DNA of 64,000 nt from Dryas octopetala (Eukaryota > Streptophyta > Magnoliopsida > Rosales > Rosaceae), in contig OY992833.1 in NCBI GenBank assembly GCA_963921425.1, positions 12,751,738-12,815,737 of the forward strand, written 5' to 3'. Both the position numbers and the translations under genes were made by a program. The stretch's first letter is position 1, and every line of letters begins with the position of its first letter. Of the stretch, positions 1 to 12,056 are shown piece by piece. The notes below the pieces were generated by a model. That model was given only the letters and a program-made list of their open reading frames with translations. It did no database searches and was not told the origin of the DNA.

Positions 1-230
1 TTATAGACTTCTCCTATCTTGGTGAGATTAGCTAAGCAATTCTGAAATTTGCATATATGATCAGCTACATCTCCACCTTCTTCTAGTCGAAGTCCGAACA
101 GTTCATCCGTTAGAAAAAGCTTATTAGACACAGTTTTGCCCATATAAACAATCTCCAACTTTTCCCAAGCTTCTTTTGCTGTCATCTCTTCTGTGATGTG
201 AGATCTCACGGATCTTGTGTCTAGATAATG
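1..230 (-). pseudogene. Ty1/copia gag (UBN2-type) fragment
   Basis: Read on the minus strand, this stretch encodes a run beginning TAKEAWEKLEIVYMGK and continuing to FLTDELFGLRLEEG and CKFQNCLANLTKIGEVY, which is the conserved middle of copia gag polyproteins (UBN2 family). The frame runs off the window start, so the fragment may be longer. No protease, integrase or RT follows on this side and no LTR is visible, so it is a relic or the edge of an element lying outside the window. It lies directly upstream of the FKBP gene in opposite orientation. Confidence 0.8.
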
Positions 231-353
231 AAAATTTATATTCATTTAAAATGAAACATTTACTTTTTTCATGGAAAAAAAAGACAGAATAGACCAAGGT
301 GACTACAACATGATTATATGGAGATATGTATATATATGTAATGTGCTGTTTTG

Positions 354-419
354 CTTTAAGTTCTACCTTATGATATATCACAGCTTTAGGTGTGCTCTTT
401 TTTTCTTTAAGTTCTACCT
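354..419. repeat. 15-bp direct repeat flanking 36 bp, upstream of the FKBP exon
   Basis: CTTTAAGTTCTACCT occurs at 354-368 and again at 405-419. The second copy ends inside codons that read in frame into the FKBP first visible exon. It could be a small tandem duplication or an excision scar. Its pyrimidine tract followed by AG at 410-411 also looks like a splice acceptor. Confidence 0.8.
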
Positions 420-452
420 CATCTTGTGTTAGGTTCATCTTCTGGAAAAAGG

Positions 453-3361
453 ATGTCTGCAAATTATCAAGGCATTTCCTGTGACAAAGTTCGGGGTCTT
501 CTTATGCGATGTTCAAATTCAGAACTTACTACTACAGCTACAAGGACAAGAGGATATACGGATGAGTTTAATTTAATGAAACGAAGAGATATGATTGGGT
601 TCATTTTTGGGGTTTCAAGCCTTCTGGCAAACTCATTTGAAGCTGAGGGAGCTGGCTTGCCTCCAGAAGAAAAGCCTAGACTATGTGATGTTTCTTGTGA
701 GAAAGAGCTTGAAAATGTATGGTGAGATTACATTGATCCCTTTCCTGAAGTATATCTGTTATTGAGAGTTCAAATATTACACACTCCAAAATCTAGCAGG
801 TTGCATATCTTGCATTATACTATTTGTGCATATTACATACAACTGTGAGCTTCATATACACAATAGTATTTATTTCTAAGTAATTCATGCTTTGTCACAT
901 CATTCAAGATATGTTAGCCTAAATCTTTTCATGTAGCATGAAAGACCTGTCATATACGTTTTGTGACAAAATCTAATTTTAATGATGCCTTACATATTTA
1001 GACATTCCCATTTCTTCATCAATCTTATGTCCTTTTATGCATTCCTTTTTCCATTCCCGAGTCTTCACATCAATTTATGTTTTTCTGTATATATTGCAAG
1101 GATTTATTCTCAACATATCAGAATTATTGTGATGAAGTAGTTCATTCTATAAACTTTTATTCATATAATTCTGAACTACTATTTTTCTTTTTCCCTTGCA
1201 ACTCCGCATACACACCCCATTTGTGTCTCTGTTTCATCCTTTGACATTGTTCTTGTTGTGGCATGAGTCCCATAATGTTGTCCCTTACTACCTGGGTATA
1301 TTAACTGATTCCTAGTCCAAGTCAACTTGGTCAAGCATTCTCTACATGGACCTCTTTTTTAGTATTATCTTACCTTTCACTTTGCATTCCTAACCTCTTT
1401 GAAAATGATCATAATAATGCTTTTTTTTTTTCTTTCTTGGAGTTCAATGATTTTTTCAGTGAAGAATCTATTTAAGTTGATATTAACTATCTACTATACT
1501 GGTAATGGATATTCGAATTCATCTCTTTGTTGAAGGTACCTATGGTAACTACAGAGTCTGGTTTGAAGTATAAGGATATTAAAGTTGGTAAAGGCCCCAG
1601 TCCACCAGTTGGTTATCAGGTGTGTGAATCATTTTGCTTGTGAGAACTAGTTCTGTAACTGAGCAAAATATAGGTTTTTTTCCTTTCAAGCCTTTTTGGG
1701 TTTCTAGATTATGCTGATGCTCATATGTTTTTTGTGTTTCCAACTTGCTCCTTTTTTTGGTTACACCAACTTGCACTTGATTATTAATAAAATGTAAATG
1801 ATATTTTCTATAATAATAATGGCTCTGGTCCCATCATATCTACTCTTTCCCTGTAACCATTTTAGAGAATTTTCTGCTGCTTTGTGAATCTCCATTTCTT
1901 ACAATTTAGAAATCCTTAGAGAATCACAGGTATTCATTGCCTCTGCAGCCACAGGTGTTGCATACTTGAACTCCTTAGTCCTCTCTCAATTCTTCTATGT
2001 ATAGATATAAAAATTTGTAGTTACTCTAAACTTTATGGTTTCCTTGTTACATGGAAATTTGATCCTACTATAAAGCATACTATCAATGCATATTTTGCAT
2101 GAAATTTCCCGTATGTCCTAACAGAGAATGAACCTTTGTTAGTTTGTTCCATGTACTTTCTTTATCTTCATATGCATGTAGTTTGCTTGACCGATGGACC
2201 AAACTAGATTTTACTAGGCTTTATAGAATGGAACTCTTTCCCCCATCTATTATAAGTTGAATTATGTAATTTTTATTTGGTAGGAGAATTAGCTGATATT
2301 ATAGATTTTGACAAATTAATTGTGCAACCAGGTAGACAGCATATGGAATATTGGGTGGTTTTATCAGGGGGGAGGGAGGGAATTATAGATACATTTATCT
2401 ACCTGAAAATATATGGACTTTTGTTTATTGTGTTTCTGACTCTTATAACGTCGATTCCGTTTGTATAATATCTGTGTTTACAGGTAGCGGCCAATTATGT
2501 TGCCATGGTTCCATCTGGACAGATATTTGATAGGTAAGTACATTGTTATTCATTGCTAACAGCTAAACACAAAAGGAAAGGAAAAAAGTGCATATAGATT
2601 ATATATATATATATATATATATATATTTCAAGAAACATAATTTTACTAAGAAAAATAAAGTACCCCTTTGGACAAGTTGTCCACCAGAGCACTACATCAA
2701 TACACTTTCTAACAATGAGAAAAATCCAGAAAACAATTAAGACTCTTAAATGATAGCTGCTTTCCAATCTGCCAAAATAGAAGAAAACGATAATGTCCCA
2801 AAACACAGAAGAAACTAAAGCCCAAAGTGATGACCAAAATATTATTTTGTCACGTAAAACCTCCAACCCCTCCTCACTACGATTCTCAAAAGTTCTTTTA
2901 TTCCTCTCCAATCAAATTACCCAAAGCAATGCTGTCCACCAGCACACTACAACTCCATAAAACTCTTGCCTTCTTACCGCCACTAAAAGTTGTGTGCTTC
3001 TCTCATAAAATGAATAAGCATGCAGCTGGATTTACCCAACTCAGATCAACTTCCCTAAACAGCCTCAACCAGAAATGCTATGAGGGAGTGAAGAAACAAC
3101 TGATCCCACTTTCAAACCCTCCTTTACACATTATGCACCATTGGGGAGATAGACAAACATTGGGTCTTCTCCGTTGGTCAAATCACAGTATTAGCCCTAC
3201 CGTGAGCAACGATATGAAACTTATGCTAATTGTTAGTTGTCAGTGAATTGTGTATAGACTAACTACTGTCTCTGACCAGTAAAATCACACTCCATTACAT
3301 GTGCTTGCTGTGTAGGGATGAAATATTTGTTAAACGTTATTATCGAGCAATTAAGTATCTG

Positions 3362-3398
<37 letters not shown>

Positions 3399-4909
3399 TA
3401 CATAAACTTCATATTGGTAATTAGTAAGTGTAAAATCTTGGTGATACTTTCTAAAGGTTTGCTGCTTGGGGCATGTCTTGTGCTTTAGAAATTGTAATTT
3501 GGGTTTAGACTAGTTCCAGTTTCTCACTGATATTCTTTCTTCATTTATACAGTTCACTGGAGAAGGGTCAACTTTACATATTTCGTGTTGGCTCTGGTCA
3601 GGTAAGCCCATATATGTCTCCAAGCATTTGTTTTATACTGATGATTTTTGCAGTCACCTTCACCCTCATTAGAGAAAGAGCAATCACAGGAATAACTTTG
3701 TGTAATGTTTTTTCTTACAGTTCCAAGTTCATTCTATTTAACCCTGAACCTGCTTCCTGAAACAATTAATACAACTCCTCTGGTTTTCCAGTAATTATAG
3801 AATGATAGGTATTGCTGTTGTTTTGGTGATCCATATTATTGCACAATCATCAAAACAACAAAATTGAGAGAAAAAAAAAGGAACCTAAAGAAGCAAAGCA
3901 TAAATGAACTTTTGGTGATTGCATGTAATAATACATAATAGTGCAATCTCTAGGATTGTTGCTGCATCTTTTGAATTGCATTGTGACATTCTCAATTCAT
4001 TATTGAAATTTTAAAGTGGAACTACTTCCTTTGGGAAAATGAATGTTTATTAATAATCGTTTATCTAAATGAGTAGAACAGGTGATCAAGGGACTTGATG
4101 AAGGGTTGTTGACCATGAAAATAGGAGGCAAGCGCCGACTCTACATCCCAGGACCTGTAAGTTTTTTACTTGGTGTTCTCATTTTAGACACAGATAAACA
4201 GGGAATTAAAGAAAAAATAAATAGAAAGAAAAGATATATGTTCAATTATATTACTTCTTATGTCGTGGAATTCTTGGCTAGTTGATTAGGTGCCCTCCCA
4301 TAAATTGCAGGGGGAAATCACATTCATCATAGTATTTATGATAGTATTGAGCCATGTAGCCCATCTAATTTTGTTATGGATGCTTGCAAATTTATCATTT
4401 TCTGGAAAACTGAAACAATAACAGCTCATCCTGGAAGGTTTTCCAAAGAGATATATTAGGTGGAAATTGTCACCATAGTTTTTGGCATCTTGTAGACCGT
4501 AGCTGTGGTCTTCATGATGAGGAGGTTTTGATATATTTTGCTCTCTGTTTGATAGGATTTCTTTTGTCTGTACTAGGCTTCTGGAACTTTCCAGGCGTGT
4601 GAATGTGGATGCATTTGCTATTTCTAGTTCCAAATGGTTATATGCTTCTTCTGTGGGATTATTTTGAGGCTCTGAGCTTTAACAGTCATGGTTGTATTTG
4701 CATTGACATCTTCCAAAGAAATGCAAGTGTTTATAGAAACCATAGTATGACAGTTCTAAGCTTTGTCCTTTTGCTCTGTTTTTTATTAGTTGGCGTTTCC
4801 AAAGGGTCTCACTTCAGCTCCCGGAAGGCCAAGGGTGGCTCCAAGTAGTCCGGTCATTTTCGATGTGAGTTTGGAGTACATACCAGGCCTTGAAATTGAG
4901 GAAGAGTAA
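453..4909 (+). CDS. FKBP16-3: FKBP16-3-like thylakoid-lumen FKBP-type peptidyl-prolyl isomerase, six exons
   Basis: Exons 453-716, 1536-1619, 2484-2533, 3553-3601, 4082-4156 and 4790-4909 join in phase across GT-AG introns to give about 213 residues, near the usual length for this plastid immunophilin family. The N-terminus has a twin-arginine motif (KRRD) before a hydrophobic stretch and then AGLPPEEKPRLC, consistent with Tat import into the thylakoid lumen. The FKBP fold carries GQIFD, VIKGLDEGL and RRLYIPGP. The FKBP12 active-site Trp position is Leu, as is common in lumenal FKBPs with little isomerase activity. The C-terminus ends FDVSLEYIPGLEIEEE. ATG453 is the first Met after a TAA at 408. 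In-frame residues LPHLVLGSSSGKR precede it, so the true N-terminus may use an exon upstream through an acceptor at 410-411. Intron 3 contains a LINE relic. Identity rests on recognised similarity, not a search. Confidence 0.9.
2599..2627. repeat. (AT)n microsatellite in FKBP intron 3
   Basis: An uninterrupted AT dinucleotide run. It sits where the 3' tail of the minus-strand LINE relic would be. Confidence 0.9.
2628..3250 (-). mobile_element. Degraded LINE (L1-type) 3' end with zf-RVT remnant, inside FKBP intron 3
   Basis: On the minus strand, broken frames read WCIMCKGGFESG, then a WRLFREV-like stretch, then VIWLERNKRTFENRSEEG and FWSSLWALVSS. These match the order of the C-terminal zf-RVT region of plant L1-like reverse transcriptases: CxxC, then a WxxxERNxRxFE block, then a FWSSLWA-type block. 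Stops and frameshifts are frequent. It is antisense to FKBP16-3 and lies wholly inside intron 3, so splicing should remove it. Confidence 0.7.
3365..3395. repeat. (TA)n microsatellite in FKBP intron 3
   Basis: An uninterrupted TA run about 155 bp upstream of the exon 4 acceptor. Confidence 0.9.
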
Positions 4910-6965
4910 GAGAATTGGTACCCCGTTTCTTTTAATTTTTTTCCTGGTATTTTTCATCTTTTCTAAATACAGGAGCAAGAAAAGGGATTCATGATGTAAG
5001 CACTTGCATTGGATATGTCAATTAATTCATTTTTTTTTTCTGTAATATTTTCGTAAAAAACAATGAACTGTATGAACTCCAAGGTTGTATTGTACAAGTT
5101 TAGGTTTCATTCGGATATTGAACTTTATTTAAATTGTTCATGGGATTATTAATAATATTAGTTTTAATGTTAATCAGGAAGAAGAAATAGGTTTGAATTA
5201 CTCAACAAGGATTTGGATCCTCTCCTATTCCTTTGTTGTCCTCTACTTATGGAAGAAATAAGGAAGTCATTCACTAAATTACTTATGTGTAGAGGTTTTT
5301 TTTAATTCATCTCCAAAGCAATCAATAAATACCAAAGGAATGCCAATTTCTGGAATTTTCTTTAACTTGCATATGGATATTATTACTGGAGTTTTTTAGG
5401 CTCAACTATGAGAATTGGGGCATGTTGGATGTGATGGTCCCAGTGTGGCGGTGTTTGTGCAGCTTGTGCAGCGGGGTTGATGGTGGTCAAATAGTGGAAG
5501 GTTGGATGGAAACGGCGGAGGTATGGTGGTAGTAGAACTGTTGATTTGCTAGAAAAAGTGGATGTTGATATGTACTTAATTAGAAATTATTGTATGTGAC
5601 CATAATATCACGTGGTATAATGACGTAATGTTACCAATTCAATAAAATTGTAACATGTATACAATCATTAAAATATACAAAAGGCCGTCAAAGGTAAATT
5701 AGGTTGGCTTGTTGACAAGTCATCATGATTGAAGGAAGAAAGAATGGATGGAAAGCAATTTTTGAAGTGTTACTGGTCTAAGTAACAAGTGACCGATAGT
5801 CATGGTTTAAAAGTGGGCGGCGTGATAAGCATGGTCACCAAAAAAATCATGTTAATAATGGACATGGACGGCCTGACAATAGGCGGCCTCTATACCAAGC
5901 ATGCTAGCCACTATTTCGCCAGTCACTTTCTTTCTCATGCCATCCAGTATTTTGTCGGTCACTCTTTATGTCATTTTACTACTTTCCATGCCGCCCTAAT
6001 GTAACACTGGACTACGTTCTATTTCGTCCTCTTTTATGTTGTTTGATGTCCATAGTATCAAGACTTACAAGACTTGTTTTAAGACGACCACAAAATTAGA
6101 TGTTTTGACAACTAAGAGGCTCGAATTCAATTCAAGGTGGCGCCAAATTTTGAAATTGAAACAAGAGAATAAATCTAGACCAAGATAGGGGCTGAATCAA
6201 TTCATTCAATTTTCAGGAATCAAGTTGCTAAATTTAAGGCAATCAAGAATTGAAGGCAATCAAATAGAAGGCAATCAAGGATTAAAGGTAAAATCAAGGC
6301 AATGATTTAGGAACCAATTAATTGCCAACCAAATTGGGATCACGCTGGGACTCTATAAATACCAAACATCACAAGAGAAGATAGGAACACACTCAACGCA
6401 AAACACAAACCTAGACACCATGTCTATCTATTTTTTTTTTTTTTTTTTCAATTCCAATGCCTTAGTTTATGTTTGAAGCTCTGTTGAGACTTTGTCAAGT
6501 TCTTAGTATCAATTTATTTTTTATCACTCTTTTACATTTCATGCAATCTAATTTACGCTTTCGTTGTTTAATTCCAATTTTGTTCAAATATCTTTTAATT
6601 TACTCACTTTTACTTTTAAGCACTATCATTTACATTCTTTGTCTTCAATTCCTTTTAATTTATGCACTTTACTCTCTTGCATTTTGATTACAAAAAATCA
6701 TTTACTTTTGTTGCACTCTCTCTCAATTTGGTCTGCATTTTTGATTGTTTGTAACAAAGTCTTAAGACTAGAAAAGAACCTAGGCCGAGAAGCGGTTCCT
6801 TGCTCGACCTTCCAATTTCTTGATTGGAAGTCAGACCACCGTGCAAAAACAATTCTCCATCCACTCACAATTCCAAGACGGCTGGATTGGTGGCACGCCT
6901 TCGCATTCTAGCCAAAGAAGGGCCTAGGTGTTGACGCCAGTCTCCCAAAGGCCGAAAATCGCCAT
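4910..6965. other. Intergenic DNA downstream of FKBP16-3
   Basis: The first ~200 bp should hold the FKBP 3' UTR. After that I see no convincing gene. A possible LTR-like promoter (TATAAATA at about 6354) lies before a T-rich tract at 6431-6449. The block 6770-6960 has a coding-like base composition, but I could not match it. It may be an old LTR retrotransposon remnant. Confidence 0.4.
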
Positions 6966-7296
6966 ACAATACCGGAGAAAATAAAGTGGCTTTTCGGGAT
7001 CATATATGATGTAATCCTCACAATAATTTTCATCCCGAATATATGTTACCTTGTATGTCTTACTTGCATTTTCTTCATCTCCATCTATAAACCCATTGTA
7101 GATAATACAGTCTTGAAATTCACCGAAATCATAGCATAAAAACTTTTTTGCCTAATTCTCATTCCCTGGGCTAGAATGTACACCCACATCATATAACAAT
7201 TAATCTTTCAAATCGCATGAACATATCTTGATATTCCTTCAACGAGGCTTTTCTTATGCCTTTGATATTTTCCCAGGCTTCTCCTCGGTATTTCAT
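6966..7296 (-). pseudogene. Broken tandem copy of the unknown 110-codon terminal exon
   Basis: The minus strand reads MKYRGEAWENIKGIRKASLK, then a frameshift, then YDVGVHSSPGNEN, a stop, and CYDFGEFQDC up to PLYFLRYC. It is clearly paralogous to the intact copy at 8161-8523. The shared acceptor context (CATACAG) lies just upstream at about 7320-7335, and upstream similarity resumes beyond the MITE at 7383-7958. The terminal stop codon present in the intact copy is replaced by ATG here. Confidence 0.75.
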
Positions 7297-7382
7297 TCGA
7301 TGGCGAGGGTAAGAAAAATAGGATGCCTGTATGACCTATTTATGTTTTCTTTATATTAGCCATCGTCCACTATTTATTTCAA

Positions 7383-7958
7383 GGAGGAAATTACTGATTT
7401 GAACTACTTATTTTATACTTAGTTCAATTTTGGCCCACAATCGTTTTTAAGTTCTGTTTTGGTCCACTAATTGTTTCACTTGTTCAATAAAGGTCCAGTC
7501 TGAAATTTCAGTTTTGGGGTTTATGATTTTAAATCCTTTGAGTTGTGTTTTCTTTAATTATAATTGAAGTATAAATTATATTTCATCATTTTTTAGTCAT
7601 AGGAACCAATTTGGAGTATTAGAATCGAAGAGAATTGAAGTTGGGTGAAGTTTGAAAAATCTGAACATTTTCTGGGAAAATTGGCAGTTTCAAGTATCCT
7701 ACTTTGGTGTTAGTTATCTTAAATTTTAAAACTCAAATTTGAATGATCTTTATATGTTTGTAAAGAGGAGATGCATAGCTTTACAACAAGTATATGTTTG
7801 CTAAATTTGGGGTGGGATTAATGGGGTAAAATGTGGGCCAAATTTGGACCTTTATTGAACAAGTGGAACAATTAGTGGACCAAAATAGAACTTAAAAAAA
7901 ATCGTGAACCAAAATTAAACTGGGTATAAAATAAGTGGACTAAATCTGTAATTTCCTT
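7383..7958. mobile_element. Mutator-like MITE with ~120-bp terminal inverted repeats
   Basis: The left end (GGAAATTACTGATTTG... to AATAAAGGTCCA) is repeated in inverted form at the right end with few mismatches over about 120 bp. A 9-bp direct repeat TTATTTCAA lies at 7374-7382 and 7959-7967. The paralogous uninserted site at about 8567-8580 continues straight through. No coding potential is present. TSD length and long TIRs indicate a non-autonomous Mutator-type element. Confidence 0.88.
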
Positions 7959-8160
7959 TTATTTCAAGGATATACTTGAGCTAAAATTAAACACCCATTG
8001 GCTATTCTAATGTTCACTTCAGGAAGGAGGGATCCTCTCCTAAGAAAATTCCTTCACTACTTATTAACTCATATATCACCTCCAAATAATGAGTATGAAT
8101 AGATGTTAGGAAGGAATTCGCATCTTCAGCTAGTAAATTCTTATAATAAATACTAAAATT

Positions 8161-8523
8161 TTAGCAATAACGTAGAAAATAAACTGGCTCTTTGGGATTG
8201 TAGATAATGTAATCCTCGTAATAATTTTCATCTTGAATGTATGTTACTTTGTAAATCCTACTTTCATCTTCTTCATCTCCATCTATAAACCCCCTGTAGA
8301 GAATACAATCTTGAAATTCACCGAAATCATAGCATAAAAGATTTTTGGGCCAATTCTCTTCATTCCCTGGGCTAGAATTCACCCCCACATCATATAACAA
8401 TCTTTCAAATTGCATAGACAAATCTTGATAGTCCTTCAACAAGGCTTTTCTAATGCTTTTGATTTTTTCCATGGCTTCTTTTCGATATTTCATTTGCTGG
8501 CGAGGGTAAGGAAAACAGAATAC
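8161..8523 (-). CDS. Unknown protein, terminal exon (intact duplicate)
   Basis: An acceptor (CATACAG) ends at 8524 and the exon then reads VFCFPYPRQQMKYRKEAMEK through to a stop at 8161. If translated alone from the internal Met it gives 110 residues. It is acidic and rich in Tyr and Glu (EDYIIYNPKEPVYFLRYC). I do not recognise the family. Retention of the same exon and acceptor in two tandem copies argues that this was once a real last exon. No upstream exon was found within 500 bp, so it may be a gene fragment rather than an expressed gene. Confidence 0.45.
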   Translation of the reverse strand, partial: VFCFPYPRQQMKYRKEAMEKIKSIRKALLKDYQDLSMQFERLLYDVGVNSSPGNEENWPKNLLCYDFGEFQDCILYRGFIDGDEEDESRIYKVTYIQDENYYEDYIIYNPKEPVYFLRYC

Positions 8524-9511
8524 CTGTATGATATCTTTATGCTTTCTTTACACTAGCGTTCACTATTTGTTTCAATGGATACTAGAGCTAAAATTAAATA
8601 CCCAAATAAATATACAGAAACCGACCATTCTAATGTTCATTTCTGGAAGGAGGGATCCTATAGTAAGAAAATTTATTTACTACTCATTAACTCATAAAGC
8701 ACCCTCACCCTTCCTCCACTGCCGGATTCTCATCGGCGGCGTACAACAGTGGCAATAAACAAGAAATCGACACAACCAAAACCATATGTAGCACCCATCA
8801 ACGTACTATCCACTGTGGGAGTAGTTACATTTTAAAGCCCAAGGAAACTATCATCAACCACAAGCTTAGATTTTTATAATCTTGTGCCCAATCAAAACGA
8901 CATTCTCTAGCAAGTGAGCTAATTTTGTGGCCTTGGGAATGCATTCTTACACCATTTTGGAGACAAAAGCCTTTCATTAATGATAACTGTTGATGCAATT
9001 TTCTATACACGAACTTAAATACTAAACAAGTAGGATGTAATATGTTAGTAAAAATGGGGAGGATTAAGAACAAGAAATTTTGGTGGTTCACCCAACTTGG
9101 GCTACATCCACAGTCGATGCATTGGTATTTTTGATATGGAGGGTTTACAATTTTTAGAGAAATTACAGTATTTTGGCTTAAGAGCTCTACAATACTATTC
9201 TTCTCGTCTATTTTTTGGATCTTGGATCGATCCTCCTTTCTCTTTGGAGATGGAGCTATTTTTATAGGATTTCTTTTGATTCCAAACAGTTGGAAAACCT
9301 ACCAATGAACTAACATCTTTTATCAAAACATGGAGATAGTGACCTATATTCCCTCATTTAGGTTATAACTTATGATGTCGGGAATATAAGTATTCCACTC
9401 ATAAACATCAGATCATGGCAGGCCCAGTTATGATATTTGTGCATAGTGGAAATGTTGTTATTATATATATATATATATATGTATATCCCAGCCCAGCTGA
9501 ATGTAGATCAA
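8524..9511. other. Intergenic DNA
   Basis: The part up to about 8700 is the upstream half of the duplication shared with 7297-7382 and 7968-8060. The block 9080-9330 resembles non-coding LTR-retrotransposon sequence but cannot be assigned. A short TA run lies at about 9462-9481. No gene is supported. Confidence 0.4.
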
Positions 9512-9521
9512 CTTGTAATCA

Positions 9522-10835
9522 AGGAATAAAATTTCGGGTTTCGAGAAAATTTTAACGGAAATTTCAAAAATTTTTAAATTTCGACAAAAATTAGATGGAA
9601 ATGACGGAAATTACTATCAAAATATGAAAATTTTGAATGAAACTTTACCATATTTTATTTATATTATCTACTACATTGATAAAAAACATTAAATAAACCA
9701 AATTATATGGTAGGTTTCATATGATATATGATAAATATAATACGTGCTGGAGGCAAATATTGTTACAAAAATACTTCACTAATTAATAATTACATAATGA
9801 AATTACACGAATAAATCACTAATATGGCAACGGGAAGTAGCAAGTTTACTCAAAGGAACTTGGAAATGGTCTTCGATAGTCAAATTGAGCCGAATTGGGT
9901 TAAAAGAGAACCAACCCAGTGGCAGCAGCGGAGACAGCGGTTTACCTAAAATTTTAATTTCACAAATTCTCCAAATTGAAAAACAAAACATTAAGGGAAT
10001 GAAACCCCATGGTGAGGGGATAAATTTCTTTTTCATAATTTATTTTTACAAAGATTTAAGCTAAAAAAATTGGACAGTGATTGTTTTTAAAAATGTTTGT
10101 TTTAATTAAATTTTTTATAATTTAGTTTGACTCTAAAGTTGACTAATTTCAATAATGGGGTTTTAATCTTAATTTTTGTGCCGTTGGAAATGTCTCGAGC
10201 TCACGAACACATACATGCGAACCGTTCGTGAATCGGAGCTACGGTTTAAAAGTTACGGACATTTGGTTGTGAGGGGCTTTTAGGTAATTTCTATTTTGAG
10301 TTTTAAAAAGTTCAAAACCCAAAATCAGGCTAATCAACTTCAACTTCACGTACACACAGTACAGTCTCATTCTCTCTCCTCACCCCGACACCTCTGTCTT
10401 CTCTTTCCCCTATCTCTCTCCCTGCACTCTCTTTTCCGGTGGCGGATGCTGGTGGGTTTTAACCTATTTTCTTCAATTCATCTTCCTCTACCTTCCTATG
10501 ACCTTGGATTAACCCAGAAATTAGCAAAAACCCAGATTTAGAGGAGAGAGACCCGATTGGGGATCGCCGGTAACTGGGCTTTTCGGGCGACGTCGTAGCC
10601 TCCTGCTGCCATCATCTTCTTCCTCTCTTCGTGCTGAGTATGATGGTGGGTTTGGATTTCTCAAACGACCACCGTAGAGCGCAAATTGAAGAGAGAGAAA
10701 TTTGGTGAGAGAGAAAATGGTTAGATTTGTGTATAAGTGAGCGAAATTTCGAACATTTCGGTAAAATTCTCACGAAAAATTGATGGATGTGTGATAAAAT
10801 TTCGGTATCCCCAAAAAATGAAATTTTATTCTTTG
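9522..10835. mobile_element. 1.3-kb Mutator-like element, possibly a Pack-MULE
   Basis: A 10-bp direct repeat CTTGTAATCA flanks the block (9512-9521 and 10836-10845). The ends are inverted: GAATAAAATTTC at the left, and its complement GAAATTTTATTC at the right. GAAATTT motifs are dense near both ends. The interior 10350-10720 differs: CT-rich tracts, then GC-rich coding-like sequence, resembling a plant 5' UTR and first exon. No transposase is present. The class follows from TSD length and is an inference. Confidence 0.6.
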
Positions 10836-10845
10836 CTTGTAATCA

Positions 10846-12056
10846 GAGCGAAGTTAGGCTTAATTGAGCCGAGCTTGTCATGTCCAAGCAAGGTCAATGC
10901 TCGAAATCTTGTATTTGAGCCGAGCTGGATAATTCTTGGATGGATCTATCTCGATTAGACGTTTGCATTCCGATTTATGTTTATTCTAATTCATACTCAT
11001 TTTGATTATAATTTAGTAAATATGTCCTTAATGAACAAATTGTATTCGGCTCGGATTATACAGGTACTCGGTGGACCCGATTTTAAGTGATTGAGATCGG
11101 GTGAATGTATTGTTGAACTAACCCGGTTCTTTTGACTGGGTCAAGTCAAGTGTTGACAATTTAATAAGCTACATGTATGTCTGTAATTGGTCGGAAGAAC
11201 CGGGGTGGATTTATCCACAAACAATAACCAAACCTTTCGGTCTCAAACCCACATCACTACCACCGATTCCACCACTAAAATTCTCGCCATTATCTACTTT
11301 CAAAACATGGGATTTTGCTAAATAATTATTATTAGAGTATTGTGAAGGATGTCAAGAAGCGGAGGTGAAAGAAGAAGAAAACGAAGAACCTTATGAGTTA
11401 CAGAGGTGTTGGGTCACTTCTGAAGCAGAAAGCTTGGAGTCCATGGAGGTTGGGAAGAGGAAAGTGAAAGGGTTTTTGGGTTGCGATAGGCCTACAGAGT
11501 ATGTTTTCATATTGGGTTCTGTGGGTTCTAATTTTTGGAGGTGAGATGCTGCTGGATGGAGTAATATTTCGCCAGATCGGGTGCCGATAAGAGAGAAGAG
11601 GAGGAAGGTGACCGGCACCGGCGAAAAGAGGGGGGAAAGGTGGGGTCGTAGAATGGCTGAATGGGTATGTGTTTCTTTTTTGGTCTAAAATTAATTGAAT
11701 TTTTTGGGAAGAAAAATAAGATTTTTTATTACTTAATTTTTTTTTTTGTCATGATTAACTATGGTTAGTTGACAACAATGGGGGTCGTCTTTACTACTCC
11801 TCCAGCGAAGAACCTTACAAATTTATAACATAAGTATACAAGACCAACTCACTCAGGACATATATCTAGTATTTGTACAAGCACAAAAAACATACACAAC
11901 TTTATTTCATCAAGAAGAAAAATATCACACAACATTTATGATCCATATTACAGAAGTATGTATGCTCACATACTTTTATTTTAGGAGGCACACTCACTTA
12001 AATGAAACAAACTATAATTCAATATTACGTGATCCCTAGCTAGTTAAGTGAACTAA
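10846..12056. other. Intergenic DNA downstream of the WAK gene
   Basis: No gene is supported. A purine-rich, coding-like block at 11350-11640 reads on the minus strand without stops for 75 codons but resembles nothing I know. The 3' UTR of the WAK gene should occupy roughly 11800-12056. Confidence 0.35.

Noticed and set aside
6340-6960. An LTR with a TATAAATA promoter.
   Set aside because: No second LTR, PBS, PPT or terminal TG/CA pair could be identified, so it is mentioned only as unassigned.
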